The notes beneath the pieces are model-generated. The model did no database searches. It had not been told where the DNA came from and saw nothing but the letters and a program-made list of their open reading frames with translations. From a virus: 35,090 nucleotides of DNA. The stretch spans positions 1,963-37,052 of the IMG/VR virus record IMGVR_UViG_3300002447_000010; one strand, written 5' to 3'. Position 1 is the stretch's first letter. Every line of letters starts with the position of its first letter. Shown one piece after another: positions 22,704 through 30,615 of the stretch. A program made the translations under genes and the position numbers.

Positions 22704-23996
22704 ATGAGTATTACTAAAGCAATTTACTTAGGGTTAACAAGAAAAAAGTCAAATCAAGATGAAGCTAACAGAATTAATCTTTCTTTACAAGATTATAAGT
22801 TCTTTAAAAAAATAATGTTAGCACATATTAAAGTGTTAGATACAAATGAAATGCCAGATGATTCTTTCTTTGTACATTTAGATCACAAGTTACTAACAAA
22901 AAAACCATTAAAAGTTGCAAACAATGATGAGGTTGAAAACTCAAAAGTAATTGAAACACATCAAGATTTAGATAAGGGTACAAGTAAGATAACAGGGATG
23001 TCTACTACAGAACCTAAAACACCTGAAGAAATTATAAAGCTTTTAGGCATTGATACTACACAATGGAAACTTTCACAGTTTTGGAATAAAGAACAAAACA
23101 ATAAATGGTTAGTTTCAGCACTAATTACAAAACTTCCAAAAGAACAAATAATTCAGTCTTCTTTTTTAGAAGAACTTTCTAAATATGAATTACCTGTTTA
23201 TGATAAAATTGACCCCAAATACTTAAATGACTCAGCAAGTGAGAAAGTATGTGGGGTTATTTCTTTACAAGATCTTCACTTTGGTAAACCTGGTAATGAA
23301 AACATGGGTGATCTTATGGATAAAGCAGTATGTTATCTTATAGGAAAAGCATATGCTAATTATAATCTTGAAAAGATTATATTTGTTATAGGACCTGATA
23401 CTCTTAACATGGACACTTTTGATGGTACTACTACAAAGGGAACTCCTGTAGAAAATTCAGAGACTGCTACTAAGGCATATATGAAAGCATTTGATGCTGT
23501 ATGTTTAGTAATAGGAAAATTAAAACATTTTTGTAATAAACTTGAAGTAGTTTTTATTCCAGGAAATCATGATAGACTATCTTCTTTTCATTTAATACAT
23601 GCTGTATCTCAAGTTTTTAAATTAACAACTGATATAGAGTTTAACACTGAGTATAAAGAAAGAAAGGTTATTACTTATGGTAACAACATGATTGGTTTAG
23701 AACATGGTGATGTATCTTCTAAAAATAATCCTTTAGTATTTGCAACAGAGTTTGCTAATCAATGGGGAACATCTATTCATAGATTTCTATATACAGGACA
23801 TTACCATGGTAGAAAAACAAAAGAAGTTATAACTGAAAATGAAGAGCAAGGTTTTGTAACAAGGATTATTCCTGCACTTACATCATCAGATTATTATCAT
23901 TATCATAACAAATGGACAGGTAATCAACGTGCTGCAATCATACATGTTCATGACCATGATAAAGGTTTAATATCAGAATTTGTGTTTGCAATCTAA
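22704..23996 (+). CDS. Calcineurin-like metallophosphoesterase
   Basis: 430 residues. The metal-binding motifs are in order: D-x-H in LQDLHFGK (D190, H192), GPDTLNMD (D232, usually GD), GNHD (287-290), H344 in EHGD and GHYH (365-368). All the ligands of the di-metal site can be placed, so the enzyme should be active. The N-terminal ~170 residues hold a linker and a W-x-W-type segment (TTQWKLSQFWNKEQNNKWLVSAL), seen in phage proteins of this class. The substrate is unknown; a nuclease (Mre11/SbcD-like) or phosphatase role is possible. It stands alone between a terminator/promoter pair and another regulatory motif, in a late region. Confidence 0.85.
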   Translation: MSITKAIYLGLTRKKSNQDEANRINLSLQDYKFFKKIMLAHIKVLDTNEMPDDSFFVHLDHKLLTKKPLKVANNDEVENSKVIETHQDLDKGTSKITGMSTTEPKTPEEIIKLLGIDTTQWKLSQFWNKEQNNKWLVSALITKLPKEQIIQSSFLEELSKYELPVYDKIDPKYLNDSASEKVCGVISLQDLHFGKPGNENMGDLMDKAVCYLIGKAYANYNLEKIIFVIGPDTLNMDTFDGTTTKGTPVENSETATKAYMKAFDAVCLVIGKLKHFCNKLEVVFIPGNHDRLSSFHLIHAVSQVFKLTTDIEFNTEYKERKVITYGNNMIGLEHGDVSSKNNPLVFATEFANQWGTSIHRFLYTGHYHGRKTKEVITENEEQGFVTRIIPALTSSDYYHYHNKWTGNQRAAIIHVHDHDKGLISEFVFAI

Positions 23997-24001
23997 GATA
24001 G

Positions 24002-24053
24002 TATCAAAAATCTTTTAATATGTACATAATTTTTAGTAAATTCTTAATGTAAA
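24002..24053 (+). promoter_or_regulatory. Candidate promoter/regulatory motif for the tail operon
   Basis: TATCAAAAAT (24002-24011) and TTTTTAGTAAATTCTTAATG (24030-24049), followed by TAA, repeat the two elements seen at 17672-17700, with ~18 extra bases between them. It lies in the 61-base gap before 24058. Confidence 0.45.
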
Positions 24054-24057
24054 CTAT

Positions 24058-24642
24058 ATGAATGAAATAAAAAAACCAGATCTTAATGCTCCTAGATTTA
24101 GAAAAACAAGTTATGGAACTTTAACAACAGAATTTATAAAAGGTTTTAGAACAAGGTTTCCTCAATATGATAGTTTATCTAATGCAGATATAAAAAATAT
24201 TATAAACTCTTTTAATGAAAATGTTTGGAAAACAACAATAGAGTTAAGAGATGGTGTTGAACTACCTTCACAAATTGGTCATATCTTTATAGGTACATGT
24301 CCTCCTCCTAAAAAAAGGTACAACATGGATATGAGAACTAGTTTAGAATACATGCAGAAAGTAAAGCATAGAAACTGGGAAAGTGATCAACACATTGCTA
24401 AAATATTTTTTACAACATTTGCTAACAAGTATAAGTTTAGAAATCATGAGTTATGGGCATTCAATGCTACTAGAGATTTTAGTAGAAGTGTAAGTGCTGC
24501 ATATCCTGAAAATTGGAAAAAGTATGTAGAAGTTGATCCTTGTATAAAAATTTCAAAAGTGTTTAACAGTAATAATTATAGACTTGAAAGAACAGAGGCA
24601 ACTGAAACTCTTTTGCAAGAATATGATGAATTTGATATATAA
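24058..24642 (+). CDS. Conserved protein at the start of the tail operon
   Basis: 194 residues, soluble. Features are KPDLNAPRFRKTSYGTLT at the start, then a helical segment ending NENVWKTTIELRDGVELP, then SQIGHIFIGTCPPPKKR and a helical basic region (NWESDQHIAKIFFTTFANKYKF). I recall proteins with APRFR...RDGVELP...G-x-IFIGTC beside the ring and muzzle genes of crAss-like phages, but no function. It is probably a virion or assembly factor. It is followed after six bases by the ring gene. Confidence 0.7.
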   Translation: MNEIKKPDLNAPRFRKTSYGTLTTEFIKGFRTRFPQYDSLSNADIKNIINSFNENVWKTTIELRDGVELPSQIGHIFIGTCPPPKKRYNMDMRTSLEYMQKVKHRNWESDQHIAKIFFTTFANKYKFRNHELWAFNATRDFSRSVSAAYPENWKKYVEVDPCIKISKVFNSNNYRLERTEATETLLQEYDEFDI

Positions 24643-24647
24643 ATATT

Positions 24648-25319
24648 ATGGTACCAATAGGTGAAGTTTTATCAAGAGTTCGTAATCAGATTAAAGCAGT
24701 AAAACAAGATGCGTTTCTTACTGATAGATTTTTGTACTCTATGGTAATGAAGCATGCTAAAATGCTTATCAGACGACAAGATATTCAGAATAAAATAATG
24801 AAGTTTAACAGTGTGTTTCAAGTGTTAAACTTTGTTGAACTTATTGATGTTGACAGAGCAGAGTCTCAATGTCATTGCATTACTACTGGTTGTACGTTCA
24901 AACGTACAAAGGTTAAAATCCCAAGAACATTTGAAGGTCATTTTGGACCTATTTTTAGATCAGTGATGTCTATAGACCTTTCTGAAGAATTAGTGCCTAT
25001 ATACTCTTCTGTGTTCCAAAAAATGGCAAATCAAAAAACATTCAGGTATAATAAGAAAAAATACTACTGGTATATAGATGGTCATTTGTATTTTCCAAAC
25101 TTAGAATGGGATGCTGTAAGAATTGAAGGTTTGTTTGAAGGAGATATAAGTTCTTACAATTGTGATCCATCTGATGATTGCACATTCATACAAGATACTA
25201 TGTTTACAATTCCTGAATACTTATATGCTGAAATTGAACAAGCAGTCATTAGAGATTTAGGTGTGATGATGAGTGTGCCACAAGATCAACAACAAGATAA
25301 TAGAAACATTGTAAATTAA
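24648..25319 (+). CDS. Tail ring / tubular protein (P22 gp4-like position)
   Basis: 223 residues. The N-terminal helices (SRVRNQIKAVKQDAFLTDRFLYSMVMKHAKMLIRRQ) and beta middle, and the closing helix FTIPEYLYAEIEQAVIRDLGVMMSVPQDQQQDN, fit head-to-tail ring proteins that dock under the portal. The order ring - structural protein - muzzle corresponds to the tail genes of crAss-like phages. Comparable helices occur in the 14764 product. Confidence 0.7.
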   Translation: MVPIGEVLSRVRNQIKAVKQDAFLTDRFLYSMVMKHAKMLIRRQDIQNKIMKFNSVFQVLNFVELIDVDRAESQCHCITTGCTFKRTKVKIPRTFEGHFGPIFRSVMSIDLSEELVPIYSSVFQKMANQKTFRYNKKKYYWYIDGHLYFPNLEWDAVRIEGLFEGDISSYNCDPSDDCTFIQDTMFTIPEYLYAEIEQAVIRDLGVMMSVPQDQQQDNRNIVN

Positions 25320-25324
25320 TAATT

Positions 25325-26470
25325 ATGCCATTAACAGAACCTAAATACAGAACCTTTGATGATTTAATGGATAGTGTCAAAATTGATTTATATTCATGGG
25401 ATCTTGAAGGACTCTTAAACCCTCAACAACTTATTAAAGTTGCAATGCGTTGTAACTATGATTTAGGACTGCGCATTAATATGCAAAAGTCAAGAGTTAT
25501 TGAGATACAAAAAGGAAAAGGAAAAGTACCTGAAGACATGGATGTTTTAAACTTTGCACTAGTGTGTGAAGATAAGTTTGTTTCAGAAATACCTTATCAT
25601 AATAAAACATATACTGATGGTGTTTTAGAAGGTACTACACTTGCTCAAAACTTTTTACAAGAAAAGTTTGTTAGACAAGCAGTTGTTTATTCAGATATAC
25701 CACTAGGTGATACAGTAATCAATCATTACTTAGAAACCTATAATGTAATAGTACAAATATTTAATCCTGATGGTACTCTTTTAGATTGTGATATTACAAT
25801 TTTAGGTGACAACTGTATTAGGTTAACTTCACAAACAATTCAAACAGTTGTTAACTGTAAGATTGTTATAATAGGTGCAAAGAAAAATACTGATGGTACT
25901 AGTAATTCTTCTTGTGCTGCATTTTTAGATATAGAATCAACAGGAACACCTGCTATTCATTATACTACTAATGGTAGAAGAATAGAAAGTAAAAGACCTG
26001 TAAGATTACACATTTATAAAACTAAGTCATTGTCTCCTGAGCCAATTGATAAATATAATAATAAATATGATGATAGCAACATTACTGGTTTGGCTTCTCC
26101 AAAAGGTAACTATTATGATGCATATTTAAAGAATGGATTTTTACATGTAAACTTTGATGAAGGTACTGTGTACTTAAACTATCAATCTGTAATGGAAGAT
26201 GATGATGGTAACTTGTTAGTGCTTGACAATCCTTATACTAATGAGTATTATGAATACGCTTTAAAACAACGTATCTATGAGAACTTGTATTTAGCAGGTG
26301 AGCAAGTGCAAAATCATTTACAGTTGATGTCAGGTCAATTAAGACTGGCTAGGAACAATGCATTGTCATTTGTGAATACGCCTGACTTTGCAGAAATGAA
26401 AAAACTTCATGAAGTAAATAGAAAAGCACAGTATCATAATTATTACAATATGTTTAAAAATTACATGTAA
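25325..26470 (+). CDS. Tail structural protein next to the muzzle gene
   Basis: 381 residues. The N-terminus is helical (PKYRTFDDLMDSVKIDLYSWDLEGLLNPQQLIKVAMRCNYDLGLRI). A beta-rich middle follows with C-terminal helical segments (NEYYEYALKQRIYENLYLAGE), ending MFKNYM. The position between the ring protein and the muzzle, with TAATG coupling to the latter, suggests a tail hub or ring component. I cannot name its family more precisely than crAss-like tail protein. Confidence 0.7.
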   Translation: MPLTEPKYRTFDDLMDSVKIDLYSWDLEGLLNPQQLIKVAMRCNYDLGLRINMQKSRVIEIQKGKGKVPEDMDVLNFALVCEDKFVSEIPYHNKTYTDGVLEGTTLAQNFLQEKFVRQAVVYSDIPLGDTVINHYLETYNVIVQIFNPDGTLLDCDITILGDNCIRLTSQTIQTVVNCKIVIIGAKKNTDGTSNSSCAAFLDIESTGTPAIHYTTNGRRIESKRPVRLHIYKTKSLSPEPIDKYNNKYDDSNITGLASPKGNYYDAYLKNGFLHVNFDEGTVYLNYQSVMEDDDGNLLVLDNPYTNEYYEYALKQRIYENLYLAGEQVQNHLQLMSGQLRLARNNALSFVNTPDFAEMKKLHEVNRKAQYHNYYNMFKNYM

Positions 26471-29400
26471 TGGCTGATAACACAACAAATCAAGATGCTT
26501 CTTTAAATCAAGGAAGCAGTACAGGAAAGACAAATGTTTTCATGAAAGGTATGATTAAAGATTCATCTGAAATCTTTGTACCTGAAGGTGTTTGGACTAA
26601 TGCTATCAATGCTGTTAATATTTCCCATAAAGGGGATGAAGGAGTTATCGGTAATGAACAATCAAATCTTTATTGTACTACTGCACCATATACTATAATT
26701 GGCATACTACACAAGTATAAAACAGAATGGATAGTATTTTCTACTAACAATGTTTCTTCTGAAATTGGAACTTTTGATGAAGCTGACTGTTCTTATACAA
26801 CACTTGTTAATGATTCTTGTTTGAACTTTAACACAAAGTATATGATTACAGGTGCTGTAAAATATAATGCAGACTGTACATATTCAGTATATTGGGCAGA
26901 TAATAACAATCCAGATAGAACTATGAATCTGGATCCTACACGCATACCTTACATATGTAGTCTAGATTTAGATCCCAATGCGTGTGGTGCAGAAATTTGT
27001 ACTAATGCAATAGATTGTGAGCAACTAAGATTACATCCTTTAGTTGAGCAACCTTGTATTACAGTGAGTACATCTATTGGTGCAGGTCAATTACAAAATG
27101 GTAGTTATCAAGCAGTCATAGCATATTCATATAATGGAATAAAACTTACAGATTATTCTACACCATCTCAACCACAAGCGTTGTGGGATCATTCAGGTGT
27201 AGGAGGTTCTATTGATATTAAGATTTCTAATTTAGATTTAAATTTTGAAGAGTATGAACTTGTTGTAATCTCTGTGATTAACCAACAAACAATTGCTAAG
27301 AAAATAGGAAACTATAATACTATGCAATCAAGTGTACATTTAGATTTGTATCTTGAAAGTTTAGTGACAATACCATTATCTCAAATACCTTTAAAATCTC
27401 AAATTTATGAGAAGAGTAAAAAGATGTTTTCTCTTAATGGATATCTTATTAGAACCAGTGTTACAACACAACCTTATTTTAATTATCAACCTTTTGCTAA
27501 TGCTATAAGAAGTGAATGGGTTTCAGCAAAATACCCTGCAGATTTTTATTGGAAGAAAGGTAATACTGTTGGATACATGCGTGATGAAGTATACTCATTT
27601 TTTATTAGATGGGTATATAAAACAGGAGCAAGATCTGCTTCATTTCATATACCTGGAAGAGAAGCAACAGCTAGTGATTTAGTTACACTTAGTAATAACA
27701 ACACAGATGTTGTTGATCCACTACAAAATAAAGTATGGAATGTATATGACACTTCTACAAGTGTTGGGTATGAGGGTGGTACTACTGATGATGGAGGAGT
27801 TATACTTCAAAAAGGTAGAATGGCTTACTGGGAATCAACAGAGTTGTATCCTAACAAACAACCTGAGATATGGGGAGATTTATGTAACAAACCTATTAGA
27901 CATCATAAGATGCCTTCTAATGAGACAACTCATATTCATTCAGATGGTGGTAATAGCATTGTTGTACTTGGTGTACAGTTTAGTAATATTAAACACCCTA
28001 TAGATAATCAGGGAAACCCTATTGCATCTATATCAGGTTATGAAATTCTTAGAGGATCTAGAGAAGGTAATAGAAGTATAGTAGCAAAAGGCATGTTTAA
28101 TAACATGCTTGAGTTTAACATACAAGGTTCTACTTCTAAAGGGTTAATGCAAAACTATCCTTATAATGATTTAAGAATTTCAGGAAGTAATGATGCTTAC
28201 TTAGAAGGTGTTGCTCCTAGAAAAGATGTCTTTAGTTTTCATTCACCTGAAACAACTATTGTTAGACCTTATTTAGGTGCAGGTGTTTATTCTAAAATAT
28301 ACACAGAAGAAATAGGTGATGCAAAAGGTTCTTTTATGGTACCTTATAGACATCCTAAAGAAAAAGTACTTGGTAATTGGGGGTTTGCTTCTGCAGCAAT
28401 TATTGCAACAGGAATTGGTATTGTTAGCACTATGGGTAAAACTACAACTGCACAATCTTCTACAGGTCATACAACAACACCTGCAGGTGAATTTACACTT
28501 GGTACAGCAGCAACAGGTTATACCATGACTAGGATTAATACTCCTTTTACACCTTTTATTAATTTTGATACAGGAACATCTATGACTACCGAAGGTGGAA
28601 CTTCAACAGCTGTATCAAATCTGTTGGCTACTACTGTTTTTGCAGGAGCTAATGTTACAACAGCTAGTACTGCTGGAACTGTTTCAGTAATAAAAACAAT
28701 AGTTGATTTAATAACTATGGCTTCACAGTTTGTTACATTTTTCTATGAAGCATTAGAAACAGTGTTAGATATATGGTATAAAATTATACCTTTTAGAGAT
28801 TATGTTTTGCAATCTAATAGTCATGCTTTTTATAATTCATTTGATAAAATTACTAATACAAATAGTTTACCAAGTGGTGTGACTAACTTTTCTATTTCTA
28901 GAAAATTAAATTTATCTAAATATACAAGTTCAGGTTTACAAGACTTTAACGCAAACTTTAGAATTAATAATTTATATAGAAATAAATTTGTAACAGTGCA
29001 CTTAAACAAAGAGTTGCAGAATCCTATTAATCAAGATTCAAGTAAAATAACTGCAGCAAATGGTATTGGAATTAATAATGAATATACCACAAGGACAGTT
29101 GCTTATTATGGTGCATTAAAACTTGATTATCAAAATCAGTATGGTCAGTTACAAGCTGTAGTGCAGATACCTACTGATTCATGTGTGCGTAAAACTGAAA
29201 GTGTTTTAAATAGAACACATTTCACAGGTGCTATATTTGGAGGAGATGTGTATATTAATAGATATACTGAAAAAAACATGTATGCTTTTTTTAATACATG
29301 GGCATATGATTTACCAGATGGTACACCTTTTAATTATAACTTATACAATAATGGTCCTAAACCTAGATATAGAGCAGATTTTAGACACTTTAAAGCTTCT

Positions 29401-30600
29401 GACTTTGGTGTAAATTTTAGCGGTAATATAAGCAATCTTATAAGTTTTAGTGATCCTGATGATTTATATGAGTTTGATACTATAGGTAGTTCAGGTTCTA
29501 TAAATCTTTCTGTTAAAGGTAAAGTGATGTATTTGTTTAACAATGGTGTAAGAGACTTCTTTACAGAGTCTGAGTTAAACATGGCATTTAGAGATTATGG
29601 TGAGAATGAATGGGAAAAGTTTTATGATGTTTATGGTAACTCATTTAATGATTTAAATGTAATGTTTAGATCTGATATAATAACTAGACCTATTTATTAC
29701 AGATATGACTTATCGCTAAGTACTTCAAAACTATATAACAACTTTGCATCATGGGCATCAATACTTCCATCAGATTATGATCCTGTATTGTATGATACTT
29801 GTTACCAGTATTTTCCTTATAGAGGTATATACTCATTGCAACAACAAGATGGTTTAAAAAGAGATAACTGGAGAAACTTCTTACCTCTTAACTATTACAC
29901 ATTTGAAGGCATAGTAACAAACATCAAAGCTGTAAACTCAAGTGGAGCTTTAATCCTTTATGAAGATTTTACACCTTCTCAATTTGTAGGGGTTGATACT
30001 CTTAAAACAGAAGCTGGTACTAAAGTAACAATTGGTGATGGAGGTTTGTTTGCTAATAACATTCAATCTCTTGCTAATGCAGAAGATGTTTTAGATTATG
30101 GAGCTAGTATATCTAGCAGAGCTACATTGAATACACCATATGGTACATTTTATGTATCTCAAAAAGCAGGTAAGATTATACAGTATGGTTCACAAGGTTT
30201 ACAAGAGATTTCTAAAGCAGGTATGAAGAACTGGTTTCTTCAAAACTTACCTTCAGAACTGTTAAAATCTTTTCCTAACTTTACAGAATATGATAATCCT
30301 GTAGATGGTATTGCTGTACAAGCTGTATATGATGCTCAATATGAGTTAATGTACTTTACTAAAAAAGATTATAAACCTAAATCTCCTTGTATAGGATATA
30401 CTCCTGAATTAGGTTTTTATGATAAATGTAATTGTCCTAACACTTGCCCTAGTGGGTTTGCATTAAATGTTGAAACAGGTCTATGTGAAAAAATAGTTGA
30501 TGCACCTAGATGTCAAACTGGATTTTCATATAATCCTGAAACAGGTAACTGTGAAGCAATTGTCAGAACTGTTGCATCATGTCAAATAGATAATGAATAA
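26470..30600 (+). CDS. Tail muzzle / stabilisation protein (P22 gp10-like)
   Basis: 1376 residues. The start NVFMKGMIKDSSEIFVPEGVWTNAINAVN and following NISHKGDEGVIGNE-x-SN are the hallmark N-terminal segments of crAss-like gp10-type tail proteins. The rest is largely beta structure with two short hydrophobic stretches near residues 630-760 (AAIIATGIGIVS, TIVDLITMASQFVTFFYEALET), which could be membrane-active or buried. The C-terminal ~60 residues form Cys-rich repeats (CP-x-GFALN-x-ETGLCE and GFSYNPETGNCE). In other such proteins, as I recall, a further C-terminal domain follows; here it lies in the next gene. Confidence 0.85.
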   Translation: MADNTTNQDASLNQGSSTGKTNVFMKGMIKDSSEIFVPEGVWTNAINAVNISHKGDEGVIGNEQSNLYCTTAPYTIIGILHKYKTEWIVFSTNNVSSEIGTFDEADCSYTTLVNDSCLNFNTKYMITGAVKYNADCTYSVYWADNNNPDRTMNLDPTRIPYICSLDLDPNACGAEICTNAIDCEQLRLHPLVEQPCITVSTSIGAGQLQNGSYQAVIAYSYNGIKLTDYSTPSQPQALWDHSGVGGSIDIKISNLDLNFEEYELVVISVINQQTIAKKIGNYNTMQSSVHLDLYLESLVTIPLSQIPLKSQIYEKSKKMFSLNGYLIRTSVTTQPYFNYQPFANAIRSEWVSAKYPADFYWKKGNTVGYMRDEVYSFFIRWVYKTGARSASFHIPGREATASDLVTLSNNNTDVVDPLQNKVWNVYDTSTSVGYEGGTTDDGGVILQKGRMAYWESTELYPNKQPEIWGDLCNKPIRHHKMPSNETTHIHSDGGNSIVVLGVQFSNIKHPIDNQGNPIASISGYEILRGSREGNRSIVAKGMFNNMLEFNIQGSTSKGLMQNYPYNDLRISGSNDAYLEGVAPRKDVFSFHSPETTIVRPYLGAGVYSKIYTEEIGDAKGSFMVPYRHPKEKVLGNWGFASAAIIATGIGIVSTMGKTTTAQSSTGHTTTPAGEFTLGTAATGYTMTRINTPFTPFINFDTGTSMTTEGGTSTAVSNLLATTVFAGANVTTASTAGTVSVIKTIVDLITMASQFVTFFYEALETVLDIWYKIIPFRDYVLQSNSHAFYNSFDKITNTNSLPSGVTNFSISRKLNLSKYTSSGLQDFNANFRINNLYRNKFVTVHLNKELQNPINQDSSKITAANGIGINNEYTTRTVAYYGALKLDYQNQYGQLQAVVQIPTDSCVRKTESVLNRTHFTGAIFGGDVYINRYTEKNMYAFFNTWAYDLPDGTPFNYNLYNNGPKPRYRADFRHFKASDFGVNFSGNISNLISFSDPDDLYEFDTIGSSGSINLSVKGKVMYLFNNGVRDFFTESELNMAFRDYGENEWEKFYDVYGNSFNDLNVMFRSDIITRPIYYRYDLSLSTSKLYNNFASWASILPSDYDPVLYDTCYQYFPYRGIYSLQQQDGLKRDNWRNFLPLNYYTFEGIVTNIKAVNSSGALILYEDFTPSQFVGVDTLKTEAGTKVTIGDGGLFANNIQSLANAEDVLDYGASISSRATLNTPYGTFYVSQKAGKIIQYGSQGLQEISKAGMKNWFLQNLPSELLKSFPNFTEYDNPVDGIAVQAVYDAQYELMYFTKKDYKPKSPCIGYTPELGFYDKCNCPNTCPSGFALNVETGLCEKIVDAPRCQTGFSYNPETGNCEAIVRTVASCQIDNE

Positions 30601-30615
30601 TAAAAACTAAATAAA

